DNA from: Mesorhizobium sp. RMAD-H1
GTDB lineage: Bacteria > Pseudomonadota > Alphaproteobacteria > Rhizobiales > Rhizobiaceae
Length of the DNA: 64,000 nt
NCBI RefSeq assembly: GCF_014191375.1
Contig: NZ_JACHWN010000005.1
Span: forward strand, 1-64,000
Direction of reading: 5' to 3'
The position numbers and the translations under genes were made by a program. This document shows, in pieces, positions 43,401-50,919 of this stretch. Position 1 is the first letter of the stretch; each line of letters starts with the position of its first letter. The notes under the pieces were generated by a model. The model worked only from the letters and a program-made list of their open reading frames with translations, was not told the DNA's origin and made no database searches.

Positions 43401-44286
43401 CGTTCCCATTGTTGCCACCGCCGCCGCCGGAATAGTCACCGCCATTGCCGCCACCCTGCGTCCCCCCATTCGGGCCGCCGCCATGATTGTTAGCGGCGTT
43501 TGCGCCGGCGCCGGTTCCCCCACCGCCGCCACCTACCCCGCCGGTGTTGGTCTCGCCATTGCCGCCGTTCAGCCCGCCACCGCCGGCTCCGGTTGGGGTG
43601 CAACATATACTCTGAGTAACGGTCTCTCCCTTTCCACCCTGCGCCGTGTTACCCTCCACATCGACATTGTCGAGGGTGACATCACTGCCATCGCCGGCGA
43701 AGAGAGCACCTCCGGCACCCATCCCGCCGCCCGACGCATACCCTGAGCCATTCACGCCCAGATTTCCGTCCCCGCCCTTGGCGCGTCCGTTGACCAGGCT
43801 GAGGTTGCGGATGGTGACATCGATCCGGTTGCCGGAGTTGGGATTGTCGGGCCGGACAAAGAAGATCTCGCGCTCATTGCTGCCGTCGATGGTGAGGCCC
43901 GGAACGTCGGAACCATCGATGGTGACGCCGGCGGAAATGCGCGGCGTCTGCACATTGGTGCCGGTCATGGTCAGCTTCGGGTCGGTGCCGGTGAAGGCCG
44001 CCGGATCGAAGGCGATGGTTTTGTTGCCGCCGGCATTGGCCTGTGCAATCGCCCAGCTAAGGCTCCCCTGCGCGTTCACATCCCCATTGTCGGTCGTCCG
44101 CGTCACACAGATCGCGCCCGCGGCACACGCCGCCTGCGCGCTGTCCGTGAGGAATGCCGGCAGGATCGCAGCACTGCCCAGAAGCAGAAGAACCAGCTGG
44201 AAATGCCTGTTCTGACGAGTAACCTGTGTGTTGCGGAGAGAAGTGGAATTCAAAAATACCGGATCGGACAGCTCAATACACTTCAC
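40495..44286 (-). CDS. Glycine-rich autotransporter (type Va secretion)
   Basis: About 1263 residues from a GTG at 44286, favoured because AAGGA lies exactly 8 nt upstream; the frame also opens at a TTG at 44307. An extended signal region ends at SAQA. The passenger (~55-970) has a beta-helix-like start, a glycine-rich segment (coded by 43120-43593), then at least four PATR-type units (NSYAGGTRINQG, NTYTGDTNIDEG, NTYTGGTKIGKAG, NSHSGITTVDRG). The last ~285 residues form an outer membrane barrel (VWGRVESSYSRM onward) ending in the aromatic LRVRW. Likely a surface adhesin or biofilm factor. Confidence 0.9.
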   Translation of the reverse strand: MKCIELSDPVFLNSTSLRNTQVTRQNRHFQLVLLLLGSAAILPAFLTDSAQAACAAGAICVTRTTDNGDVNAQGSLSWAIAQANAGGNKTIAFDPAAFTGTDPKLTMTGTNVQTPRISAGVTIDGSDVPGLTIDGSNEREIFFVRPDNPNSGNRIDVTIRNLSLVNGRAKGGDGNLGVNGSGYASGGGMGAGGALFAGDGSDVTLDNVDVEGNTAQGGKGETVTQSICCTPTGAGGGGLNGGNGETNTGGVGGGGGGTGAGANAANNHGGGPNGGTQGGGNGGDYSGGGGGNNGNGGNGGFGGGGGGGSGNGGVGPAKGGNGGFGGGGGGASGIAGTEDRGGDGGFGGGGGGGTSRAGESSKSKYGGGAGGPNNGGGGAGFGGGVFGENGSTISYKGNSRSSGNSAIGGSGYHSGLGLGSGIFLNGRTNATFIAGQGETITVNDDIASDSYNGPGNANNPDPAGDGIDGGVVKNDRGMLVLRGNNSYAGGTRINQGTVNVAADRNLGHVSSRVTIGDGSLQFAGSFASDRRVTLTDKTSTIDTQANNNTLNGVVDGAGALNKLGTGGLTLTAVNTYTGDTNIDEGAVKLVGNGSIEQSNRVKADQVFDISGISGPSAKIRRLAGAGTGRVHLGSKELVITNANDTFAGVIDGTGRLNVDGGWETLTGTNTYTGGTKIGKAGVVELGNGGTSGSITGNVEDDGTFIFNRSDLYTFGGDISGIGDVHQVGAGKTVLTGKNSHSGITTVDRGTLAAGARNTFSANSDHIVRKQTVLDLAGYDQTVKSLANAGLVNLGGRPGTTLTTRQAYAGQEGYVHFNSVLDGDGSPTDMVHVGGATSGKSYVIVSNMGGLGNLTKEGIKIVDVDGASDGLFELVGNYQNKYGKQGIGFGAFSYSLEKGGVSTPDDGDWYLRGTYQPGVALYEAYPQLLLAMNTLPTLRQRVGNRYWSGAGNLMIEQGDGPGIADVPPSPEDAGPSALVERRAVWGRVESSYSRMRPETSTSDAESELTLWRGQAGLDGQFYENESGVLIGSLTGHYTSGTADVSSPYGDGEIETKGAGFGGALTWYGYDGFYVDGQAQVTWYKSDITSSLLGSSMASGLKGLGYAAGVETGRRFELNGRWTLTPQAQLVYSRIDFDDFTDRAPFLADVSLEKGESLLGRTGLQLDYQQSWQADNGTTSRISAYGAGNLYYEFLDGTRVSVGSVRKVSFANENDRIWGGLGVGGAYNWADDRYSLYGEAFARTSLASFPDSYSIGGSIGLRVRW
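43120..43593 (-). repeat. Glycine-rich repeat region of the autotransporter
   Basis: About 158 codons dominated by glycine and asparagine, with three repeats of the unit GG(N/D)GGFGGGGGG. It begins with a lone adjacent Cys-Cys pair just upstream (SICCTPTG). The DNA is accordingly a GGN-rich low-complexity tract. Confidence 0.85.
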
Positions 44287-44634
44287 TTCTGGAATCCTTA
44301 AAAACAATTTTTTAGATAGTTTGATTTAAGTAAAAACTCGCTTAGGTTGTATTTCCTGATATGGAGATTATGCAACTCCAATTTTGTGGGTATTCACATA
44401 TCCACAGGGGTACCCCCGGCCGAAGCACGGCGATTGGAGCTTCAATTCTGAAAAAAGCGGAGGAATATGGAAAGGAACCCGGCGCGGAACTGGCCCCGGG
44501 GCGCCGCGACGTGATCGGAAAAGATCACGGACCGATGGAAATGCCGCCCCGGCTCATGGTCATGTCAGGCTTCAACCGATTCGAATTCGATGGAGAAGAC
44601 CGCAGGGCCGGGGCGCTCATTCGGTGAAACGGCC
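44287..44634. other. Intergenic region upstream of the autotransporter
   Basis: About 350 bp with an A/T-rich 44295-44400 and two adjacent dyads: TGTGGGTAT with ATATCCACA (near 44385-44406) and the palindrome GGGGTACCCC. No gene is recognised. It should contain the autotransporter promoter. Confidence 0.55.
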
Positions 44635-44886
44635 TTATCGCCTGACAGCCCGTCCAATCGCGATCAGGACGCATGCGCCGATGAAGCCTGCGACGAGATA
44701 TCCGATCCAGCCGGTAAGCGTGATACCGAAAAGCCCGAGGATCGCATTGGCGATGATGGCTCCGACGATGCCGAGAAGAATATTGGCGATAACGCCCATA
44801 TTGCTCTTCATGAACATTTCGGCGAGCCAACCCGCGATGCCGCCGATGATGATTGCTGCGATCCAGCCGACGCCAGCATTTTCCAT
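44635..44886 (-). CDS. GlsB/YeaQ/YmgE family stress membrane protein
   Basis: 83 residues with three hydrophobic glycine-rich TM segments: GWIAAIIIGGIAGWLAEMFMK, GVIANILLGIVGAIIANAILG and GYLVAGFIGACVLIAIGRAV. This is the transglycosylase-associated (Transgly_assoc) family, small inner membrane proteins induced by stress. It lies downstream of a 45-residue membrane peptide gene on the same strand. Confidence 0.93.
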   Translation of the reverse strand: MENAGVGWIAAIIIGGIAGWLAEMFMKSNMGVIANILLGIVGAIIANAILGLFGITLTGWIGYLVAGFIGACVLIAIGRAVRR

Positions 44887-45018
44887 TCAAGTGTCTCCCG
44901 TCCTAGATGATCGAAAAGATATCAATGAACCAAAGCCGGCCATCATGCACTCAGCCTGGAGGGCCGACATTCGATCATAGCGCCGCCTGCTGCCGGTGAA
45001 AACAGCCGAATGGGCTTT

Positions 45019-45156
45019 TCAGCCCGACTGATCGAGAGCATGCGGCGGCATGTTCTGTTCCGGCTCGTCGCGCGACAGCTGTACGGCCATAACGATGGCG
45101 ATGGCGGCGATGACGGCGATGATGAGCGATCCGATGAACAGTTTTGGATTCTTCAT
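45019..45156 (-). CDS. 45-residue single-span membrane protein
   Basis: ATG at 45156, TGA at 45019-45021. The peptide has a short basic start (MKNPKLF), one strong TM helix (IGSLIIAVIAAIAIVMAV) and a charged tail ending HALDQSG. An EcfG-like promoter (45185-45209) is about 28 nt upstream of the ATG. This supports expression as part of the stress island. No family assigned. Confidence 0.7.
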   Translation of the reverse strand: MKNPKLFIGSLIIAVIAAIAIVMAVQLSRDEPEQNMPPHALDQSG

Positions 45157-45184
45157 TGGCCTGATCCGGTTTCCTCACCTCAAA

Positions 45185-45209
45185 AACCGCCGTCATCCGG
45201 GAAAGTTCC
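45185..45209 (-). promoter_or_regulatory. EcfG/RpoE2-type promoter for the 45-residue protein
   Basis: GGAAC at 45209-45205 and GGTT at 45188-45185 with a 16-nt spacer on the minus strand (equivalent to GGAAC-N18-TT). Confidence 0.65.
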
Positions 45210-45214
45210 CCTGG

Positions 45215-46357
45215 CTAATGCACCAAGGGCTTGTCCTGCTTGGAGCGGGCGGCCGCCAGGGCTTCCAGGAACTGTTCGACCGTGTCGCGGTCGACCAGGA
45301 CGCGCTGTGACGGATAGGCGAATTCTATATTGTTGTCCTCGAACCATTGCGCCACCTGCACCAGGATCCGCTGATGGATATCCATGTAGGTGTTGTAGTC
45401 GGCGGAAAGGACGTAATAGACCGTTTCGACACGCGGGCCGATCTGATCGAATTCGGCCAGATGCGACCGGTCGAAGCGTGTCTTGTCGATCGCCTCGATC
45501 ACGCTGCGGATATAAACCGCCAGCTCCTGGAGCTTTGCTATCGGCGCCCGGTAGTGCGCGTGCAGATCGAAGACCACACGACGCTCCCGCATCCGCTTGA
45601 AATTATGCAGTCGCGCGTTGAGCAGCGTATCATTGGAGACCGAAATCTGCTCGCCCGACAGGGACCGGATGCGCGTGGTCTTCAATCCGACCTGCTCGAC
45701 CGTGCCCATGGAATTATCGAATATGATGAAGTCGCCGACGACGAAAGGCTTATCGAGGATGATGGCGAGCGAGGCGAACAGGTCCTTGAGCAGACTTTGC
45801 AGGGCAAACGCAATCGCTATGCCGCCGATGCCTAGGCCGGCCACAAGACCGGTGATGTCGATGCCGAGATTGCTCAGCATCACCAGCACGACGGCTGACC
45901 AGACCACGGAGAACCCCATGATCCGCACGATCTGGGCGGCGCTCGAACGGGCGGGATCGGGCTGGCTCGGGCCAAGAAGATGATTTTCGATCCAAAGACT
46001 GACGAATGCACCGCCCCAAAGGCCGATCTGAACCATGGTCGCGGTCAGCACGATGCCAGAAATGATGCGATCGACGCGAAGCGGCAGAACCAGAAACTGC
46101 ACCGCCAGCCAGAGAGAGACCGCCGCCAGGAAGAACCGATAGGTGTGGCCGGTCAGCGTCTGCAGAGTTTGCAGAAAGAGATTTCTTCCCCTGCCGGCGG
46201 CCGCAAGCCGCCTGTCGATGACGGAGCGCAGTTTTGCCATGGCGGCAAAAGCGACGACGAAAACAAGCGCTGCCAATGCCCAGACGAAAACGTGATTGCC
46301 GAAAATTTCCCACGAATGGGTGAATTCCACGATTTCAGGCAATGTCCCTCCATCCAT
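45215..46357 (-). CDS. MscS-family mechanosensitive channel
   Basis: About 380 residues from the ATG at 46357; a GTG at 46381 is an alternative, and neither has a strong RBS. Four or five TM helices precede the MscS pore (GLVAGLGIGGIAIAFALQSLL) and beta domain (DKPFVVGDFIIFDNSMGTVEQVGLKTTRIRSL, ISVSNDTLLNARLHNF). A C-terminal alpha/beta domain follows. Acts as a tension-gated channel in the inner membrane protecting against hypo-osmotic shock. An EcfG-like promoter at 46456-46480 fits stress induction. Confidence 0.92.
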   Translation of the reverse strand: MDGGTLPEIVEFTHSWEIFGNHVFVWALAALVFVVAFAAMAKLRSVIDRRLAAAGRGRNLFLQTLQTLTGHTYRFFLAAVSLWLAVQFLVLPLRVDRIISGIVLTATMVQIGLWGGAFVSLWIENHLLGPSQPDPARSSAAQIVRIMGFSVVWSAVVLVMLSNLGIDITGLVAGLGIGGIAIAFALQSLLKDLFASLAIILDKPFVVGDFIIFDNSMGTVEQVGLKTTRIRSLSGEQISVSNDTLLNARLHNFKRMRERRVVFDLHAHYRAPIAKLQELAVYIRSVIEAIDKTRFDRSHLAEFDQIGPRVETVYYVLSADYNTYMDIHQRILVQVAQWFEDNNIEFAYPSQRVLVDRDTVEQFLEALAAARSKQDKPLVH

Positions 46358-46455
46358 CCGTAAGAAATCGCCGGCCCGCACTGGTCAGCCATGCGCGAGC
46401 AACCCGGCCAGGTGCACTGCATCCTCTGGATGCGTATTATTTGTGCCCTACGCCG

Positions 46456-46480
46456 AACCGTTGCATGACAGAATTGTTCC
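46456..46480 (-). promoter_or_regulatory. EcfG/RpoE2-type promoter upstream of the MscS gene
   Basis: Minus strand GGAAC (46480-46476), 16-nt spacer, GGTT (46459-46456); about 100 nt before the ATG. Confidence 0.6.
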
Positions 46481-46493
46481 TCCGCGAAAGATC

Positions 46494-47300
46494 TCATTTC
46501 ATCAAAGCATGGCCGCCCGCGGGAGCGACGGCGCCGGCCTCGCGCAACGACCGGGCCGGCACGGAAATCCTGGCCGTGAGCGGCAGGTGATCGGAAGCGG
46601 TGCGGATCAATCCGTCGGACTGCACCTCCGCCTCGATCGGCACGACACCATTGCCGACGAATATGTGGTCGATCCTGAAGAGCGGATAGCGCGAGGGAAA
46701 GGTCGCCCGCGGACGGGTTTTCGCGCCAAGGTGCACATCGGTCGCGAGCCGCGTGATGGTGCGATAGACCACCGACGACGGCCGCGCGTTGAAATCGCCC
46801 AGCAGGACGAAAGGCGAGCTCCGGCACATCGGATTTCCGAGCCAGCCCGGGCCGAGAAGCGCGACGATCTGGTTCATGCGCTCGCGCCGGCGCAAACCCA
46901 GATGGGTGTTGACCACCTGCAACTCCGTGCCTCCCACATCCACCGAAACCCATATGGCGCCCCTCGGCTCCCCGACCGAGGGCAGCGGACCGGCCTTTAT
47001 GAGACGCGAGGGCAGCGCCGTCAGGATCGCGTCGCCATATTTCTCGTCAGCCAGATGCAGCGCGGGATGGAAATGCACCTCCATGCGCAATTGCGATGCG
47101 ATGACATGCGCCTGATCGATGCCATGGGTGCGCGCCCGTCCGACATCGACCTCCTGCAGCGCGATGATATCCGCGCCGCAATGCGCGATCACCCTGGCGA
47201 TGCGTGCGGGATCGACCTTGCCATCCGTTCCCCGACAACTGTGCACATTATAGGTGAGCACACTCAGCGACCGCGCAGAATTTGAGCGGGGTAAATCCAT
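46494..47300 (-). CDS. Endonuclease/exonuclease/phosphatase family protein (YbhP-like)
   Basis: 268 residues from the ATG at 47300. DNase I-like fold: VLTYNVHSCRG, IIALQEVDVG (catalytic Glu), VNTHLGLRRRERM, LLGDFNARPSS (Asp/Asn), RIDHIFVG and SDHLPLTARI (His). Probably a phosphodiesterase/phosphatase. It adjoins YbhN- and ClsB-like genes, as in the E. coli ybhPON cluster, so a lipid-linked role is plausible. The EcfG -10 at 47309-47312 leaves almost no leader if 47300 is the start, so the mRNA may be leaderless. Confidence 0.87.
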   Translation of the reverse strand: MDLPRSNSARSLSVLTYNVHSCRGTDGKVDPARIARVIAHCGADIIALQEVDVGRARTHGIDQAHVIASQLRMEVHFHPALHLADEKYGDAILTALPSRLIKAGPLPSVGEPRGAIWVSVDVGGTELQVVNTHLGLRRRERMNQIVALLGPGWLGNPMCRSSPFVLLGDFNARPSSVVYRTITRLATDVHLGAKTRPRATFPSRYPLFRIDHIFVGNGVVPIEAEVQSDGLIRTASDHLPLTARISVPARSLREAGAVAPAGGHALMK

Positions 47301-47306
47301 GGCGAG

Positions 47307-47334
47307 GGAACGCTTACCTTCTCCGGTTCGTTCC
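47307..47334. promoter_or_regulatory. Bidirectional EcfG/RpoE2-type promoter
   Basis: Plus strand: GGAAC 47307-47311, 17-nt spacer, CGTT 47329-47332, for the YbhN gene. Minus strand: GGAAC 47334-47330, 17-nt spacer, CGTT 47312-47309, for the YbhP gene. The two promoters share the same 28 bp because GGAACG and CGTTCC flank a 16-nt core. Confidence 0.75.
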
Positions 47335-47367
47335 GGAAGCGGATGCCCCTGTTTCAGAAAGAGCACC

Positions 47368-48351
47368 ATGACCGCTTATCGGCTTTTCTTCAGATTATCC
47401 ATTCTGCTGACGATCGGCGTCGCGGCCTACCTGCTCTATCGCGCGGTCAGCCGATACAGCCTCGACGAGATCATGCAATCCGTTCAGGCCATTTCCGCCG
47501 GCAGGCTGATGGCGGCTCTCGGTTTTGCCGCGGCTTCCTATCTCTGCCTGACGGGCTTCGATACCCTGGCAGTGCGCTATCTCGGCAAGAGGCTCCCCTA
47601 TCGCCGGATCGCACTCGCCTCTTTCGTCAGCCTGTCGATCGGCCACAATATCGGCGTGGCGGCGCTGAGCAGCGGCGCCGTGCGCTACCGCTTCTATTCC
47701 CGCTGGGGCCTGACCGCCGGCGACGTCGCAAAGATCATCCTCTTCACGGGAATGACCGTGGTTCTCGGACTGGCGACGCTGGGCGGCATCGGGCTTTTGC
47801 TCTATCCGGAAGACGCCAAAGTCCTGACCAGTCTCGGCCCGCATGCCATCCGGGCGCTGGCAATCGCGAGCCTGGCATTTTCCGCGTTATATCTCGTCCT
47901 GTCGATTTTCGTCCGTAAGCCGTTCGGCTATGGCAAATGGAAGCTCGAACTGCCGCCTTTCCGTCTGGCCGCCGGGCAGATCGCTGTCGGAACCCTCAAT
48001 TTCGCCTTCGTCGCGGCCTGCCTTTACCAGTTGGTCGCCGCGTCCACAGAGGTCCGCTATCTCGACGTGGTCGCCATATACACCACGGCCAACGCAGCCG
48101 CCATCATAAGCCATGTCCCCGGCGGCATCGGCGTTCTCGAAGCGGCGGTGATCTATCTCCTTCCGGGCGCCGCTTCCGTCGGCGCGGCGGTTGCCTTCCG
48201 CGTCGTCTATTTCTTCGTCCCGCTTGCGTTGGGACTGCCGCTCCTCCTCATCAGTGAGCATGTGCTGCGCAAGCGCGACGGTCGAAAGACCTCCCAACCG
48301 GATGCGGATATCACCGGCGGAGCGCCTGCCGAACGGGTGGCGACCCGATGA
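47368..48351 (+). CDS. YbhN/UPF0104 family integral membrane protein
   Basis: 327 residues from the ATG at 47368. LPG-synthase TM-like family (UPF0104) with about eight TM helices; conserved SIGHNIGVAALSSGAVRYRFY (substrate-flipping/MprF-like motif), FTGMTVVLGLATLGG and HVPGGIGVLEAAVIYLLPG. It lacks the catalytic LPG synthase domain. In E. coli ybhN lies with clsB and ybhP; here the three genes are adjacent but in mixed orientation. Convergent with the ClsB-like gene (13-nt gap). Confidence 0.88.
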   Translation: MTAYRLFFRLSILLTIGVAAYLLYRAVSRYSLDEIMQSVQAISAGRLMAALGFAAASYLCLTGFDTLAVRYLGKRLPYRRIALASFVSLSIGHNIGVAALSSGAVRYRFYSRWGLTAGDVAKIILFTGMTVVLGLATLGGIGLLLYPEDAKVLTSLGPHAIRALAIASLAFSALYLVLSIFVRKPFGYGKWKLELPPFRLAAGQIAVGTLNFAFVAACLYQLVAASTEVRYLDVVAIYTTANAAAIISHVPGGIGVLEAAVIYLLPGAASVGAAVAFRVVYFFVPLALGLPLLLISEHVLRKRDGRKTSQPDADITGGAPAERVATR

Positions 48352-48364
48352 GCTTTCCGTGACG

Positions 48365-49951
48365 TCAGAAAAGTTTCGAGAAGAAGGAACCGACAAAGCC
48401 GAGCGCCCGCTGCAGGGGCCAGAACGGCTCCTTAGGATCAAGCAGGCCGGTACCGACGAGCGGCGTCGTCTTGCCGTCGGACGGGTCGACGGGGAAGGCG
48501 CGCAGCCCCCTCGGTCGGATGTTCAGCGCATCGACTGCCGCAACCAGCGATCCGGTATGGGCCAGCGTTTCTTCGAGTGCCTGCGGCGCGGCATCGAGAT
48601 GTTCGGCGAGAAGCCGGTTGCGGAAGCCGGTGATGAGCCGTCGATGGACATCCGTCTTCGCCTCGATAGCGATATCGCATTCGGTATCCAGGCCCTCCGA
48701 ACGGTTGTTCAGGTTCGACGAGCCGATGCGGACGAAGCGATCATCGACCACCAGCACCTTGGAATGGATGAGGACTTCCCGCTCCGTGCCGTCATCTTCC
48801 AGCACAACGGCATAAACGACGCGCAACCGGCCGAAACGATCGGCCTTCTTCAAGCGGCGGATCAGCCGGTTGCGGTTGTGCCCCATGACGACATGTTCCA
48901 GATAGCCGCGGGAACTATAGGTTGTCAGGATGACGATTTCCGGCCCATCGGGTTCCTCCAGCCGCCTGGCCAGTATCTTGCCGACAACGAAGGAGGCGAG
49001 ATATTGCGTTTCGATATAGATATGGCTGCGGGCTCCGGCCAGCGCGCTGGTGGTGAGCCTGAGGGTTTCATGTGCGCCGACCTGCCCAAGGAGCGCCGGT
49101 TCGGCGCGGGCGATCGCCACGTCGCAATCCGACATCTCGCAATCGAGGCCGTCGGGCCAGATCCACCGTCCACCCGCCATTGCGCCGACGTTCTCGCCGG
49201 TCGCCTTCTTCCAGCGCTCCCGCGCGAGATCGCCGATTGCGCGGGCAGCCGCGCCCGAAACCATCGCCTGCACGTCATGGACAGGGCCGTAATCATCGCC
49301 CCTGTGGGTAATGCGATGCCTGGAGCGGGCGAGATGCTCGCTGGTGTCCCAGCGCCCGAACGTCAGGTCGATGCCACCCACGAAGGCGACCGCATCGTCG
49401 ATGCAGACCATCTTCTGGTGATGCGATCCGCGCAGGGCATGCCTGCCGTCGAACCGCAGATGAATCCGCGGATGGTCCGCCCATCCCCGCCGGATATAGA
49501 GCTTCAGCGACTTGCCCGAATAAGCCGGTCCCATGGACCAGACGAGGATACGGACCTCGAGCTCCTGGTTTTCGTTCACCAGCCTTCGCAGCAGGCCACC
49601 GAGCGTCTCGCCTTCCGGCTCGCTGTCGGGCCGCAGCCGGATTTCGGGATCGAAATCCCAGCCGACGATCAAGATGCTCCTTCTCGCTTCGATGAGCATC
49701 TCCCTCAGCCGGTCGAAATAGCTTTTGCCGTCGACCAGAAAGGCGGCCCTTTCCGCAGCCCGGACCCGCCAGGCATTGCGGCCCGCCCGCACGATCGGCC
49801 GGGGCGGAGCGGTCATGAGAGAGCTCGCCGGAGCCATTTTCATCGCCCCGCCTGCAACATGGCCGCACTCCCGGTGCCGACCTGAAGTCTCCGCCCGCAC
49901 GGCTTCACTGTCTGTTTCTGCCGAACGGGCGTTATCCTGAAGATGGTTCAT
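48365..49951 (-). CDS. Phospholipase D family protein (cardiolipin synthase B-like)
   Basis: 528 residues. Two HKD active-site motifs: SHHQKMVCIDDAVAFVGGID and IHSKVLVVDDRFVRIGSSN, the latter followed by LNNRSEGLDTECD. Full-length PLD-superfamily member; cardiolipin synthase or phospholipase. The N-terminal ~45 residues are of low complexity, and later ATGs are possible. However, the EcfG-like promoter at 49988-50013 sits correctly for the ATG at 49951. Pairs functionally with YbhN/YbhP homologues. Confidence 0.88.
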   Translation of the reverse strand: MNHLQDNARSAETDSEAVRAETSGRHRECGHVAGGAMKMAPASSLMTAPPRPIVRAGRNAWRVRAAERAAFLVDGKSYFDRLREMLIEARRSILIVGWDFDPEIRLRPDSEPEGETLGGLLRRLVNENQELEVRILVWSMGPAYSGKSLKLYIRRGWADHPRIHLRFDGRHALRGSHHQKMVCIDDAVAFVGGIDLTFGRWDTSEHLARSRHRITHRGDDYGPVHDVQAMVSGAAARAIGDLARERWKKATGENVGAMAGGRWIWPDGLDCEMSDCDVAIARAEPALLGQVGAHETLRLTTSALAGARSHIYIETQYLASFVVGKILARRLEEPDGPEIVILTTYSSRGYLEHVVMGHNRNRLIRRLKKADRFGRLRVVYAVVLEDDGTEREVLIHSKVLVVDDRFVRIGSSNLNNRSEGLDTECDIAIEAKTDVHRRLITGFRNRLLAEHLDAAPQALEETLAHTGSLVAAVDALNIRPRGLRAFPVDPSDGKTTPLVGTGLLDPKEPFWPLQRALGFVGSFFSKLF

Positions 49952-49987
49952 CCGAAATCCGTTGCTGCTGAAACCTCACCCGATATC

Positions 49988-50013
49988 AACCCCAAAACGA
50001 TGACGAAGGTTCC
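49988..50013 (-). promoter_or_regulatory. EcfG/RpoE2-type promoter for the PLD gene
   Basis: Minus strand GGAAC (50013-50009), 17-nt spacer, GGTT (49991-49988), 37 nt upstream of the ATG. Confidence 0.55.
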
Positions 50014-50082
50014 AGTCGCGCATTCCGGCCCGGACGCCGCATCACAGCCGAATGCCATCCTGCCCGCCCTCGCAAATTGCCC

Positions 50083-50107
50083 GGAACATTCGCGGCGGCA
50101 GGCCGTT
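50083..50107 (+). promoter_or_regulatory. EcfG/RpoE2-type promoter
   Basis: GGAAC 50083-50087, 16-nt spacer, CGTT 50104-50107: exact consensus, 26 nt before the ATG of the small protein at 50134. Confidence 0.8.
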
Positions 50108-50133
50108 GGTCGGAGAAGAAATGGAGTTTAGCG

Positions 50134-50340
50134 ATGACAGGAAACAAGCATGCGAAACGCAAGGTGCCCGATGATGCCGACCTGAAGAGGAATCCCGGCA
50201 TCGGGACATCGAAAGGCACCATCAAGGAAGGCGACGAAACCGTACTGGAAGGCGAGACCACCTTTGAAGGCGATGTCGAAAACGACACGACCAGAGGCGG
50301 CGGCATCAACCCCTCGCAGACCGGACGCACGAACAAGTGA
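50134..50340 (+). CDS. Small hydrophilic stress-type protein, 68 aa
   Basis: ATG at 50134 with GGAG 7 nt upstream and an exact EcfG-type promoter just before. Very charged and glycine/threonine-rich (KRKVPDDADLKRNPGIGTSKG, NDTTRGGGINPSQTGRTNK), no TM, probably disordered. Similar short proteins are common in rhizobial stress regulons, function unknown. Seven nt separate it from the next gene, so both are probably one transcript. Confidence 0.8.
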   Translation: MTGNKHAKRKVPDDADLKRNPGIGTSKGTIKEGDETVLEGETTFEGDVENDTTRGGGINPSQTGRTNK

Positions 50341-50347
50341 GGCTACC

Positions 50348-50593
50348 ATGACCGGACGAAAAACCCACGAGCAGCAATTGCGCATCATCGAAAAGCGGGA
50401 GAACACCGCCAATGCCGAGGACGATTTCGACCCGCGCACCGATCTGAAGACCCCGAAGCGGATACGCGAGGCCCAGCAGGAAGAGACGAACTCGCCCGCC
50501 GCCCGCAAGCGCGCCCTGGAAACCGACGATCGCAGCATGTTGCGAGGCGAACACCAGGAAAGCCAGCATCATAAGAACCGCCCGGATGATTAA
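50348..50593 (+). CDS. Small hydrophilic protein, 81 aa
   Basis: ATG at 50348, GAGG 5 nt upstream. Highly charged (RKTHEQQLRIIEKRENTANAE, DPRTDLKTPKRI), helical and probably disordered; ends QHHKNRPDD. No family recognised. Second gene of the 50134 unit. Confidence 0.75.
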   Translation: MTGRKTHEQQLRIIEKRENTANAEDDFDPRTDLKTPKRIREAQQEETNSPAARKRALETDDRSMLRGEHQESQHHKNRPDD

Positions 50594-50673
50594 GAAGTCC
50601 TGGCCATTGCGGAGCGATTCTATCTGAGAGAACCGCTCCGTTTCCATTCTCTTGCTATCTTCGAAATGGCCGT

Positions 50674-50892
50674 TTAATCATCCGGCCGGCGATTGCCGGC
50701 GTGGTCGTGATATTGCTCCGTTTCCACTTCCTTGCTGTCGAGCCCGCGCTGGCGCGGGTGCTGCGCCTTGTCCCTGTTGGAGAGGACGGCGTTCTCCTCG
50801 ATCTTGCTCTTGTCGATGTCGGTCATCGCGCCCGTGCCGTCGCCCTTGCCCTGCGTGCCGGGGCCCATGTGCTTCTTGCCTGCTTTCGCCAT
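50674..50892 (-). CDS. Small hydrophilic protein, 72 aa
   Basis: ATG at 50892 with AGGA 8 nt upstream. Sequence begins MAKAGKKHMGPGTQGKGDGTG and ends HDHAGNRRPDD: lysine/glycine-rich, no hydrophobic segment. Third gene of a minus-strand string 51311-50674; convergent with the 50348 gene. Confidence 0.75.
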   Translation of the reverse strand: MAKAGKKHMGPGTQGKGDGTGAMTDIDKSKIEENAVLSNRDKAQHPRQRGLDSKEVETEQYHDHAGNRRPDD

Positions 50893-50919
50893 TGATCTTT
50901 TCCTGTTCTGCCTGCCGCA

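Noticed and set aside
43120-43593. Short repeats that could suggest a CRISPR array
   Set aside because: The repeats are in-frame glycine codons of the autotransporter, unequal and without unique spacers of constant length.
48191-49885. 564-codon open frame on the plus strand
   Set aside because: Antisense to the PLD gene, whose two HKD motifs are unambiguous.
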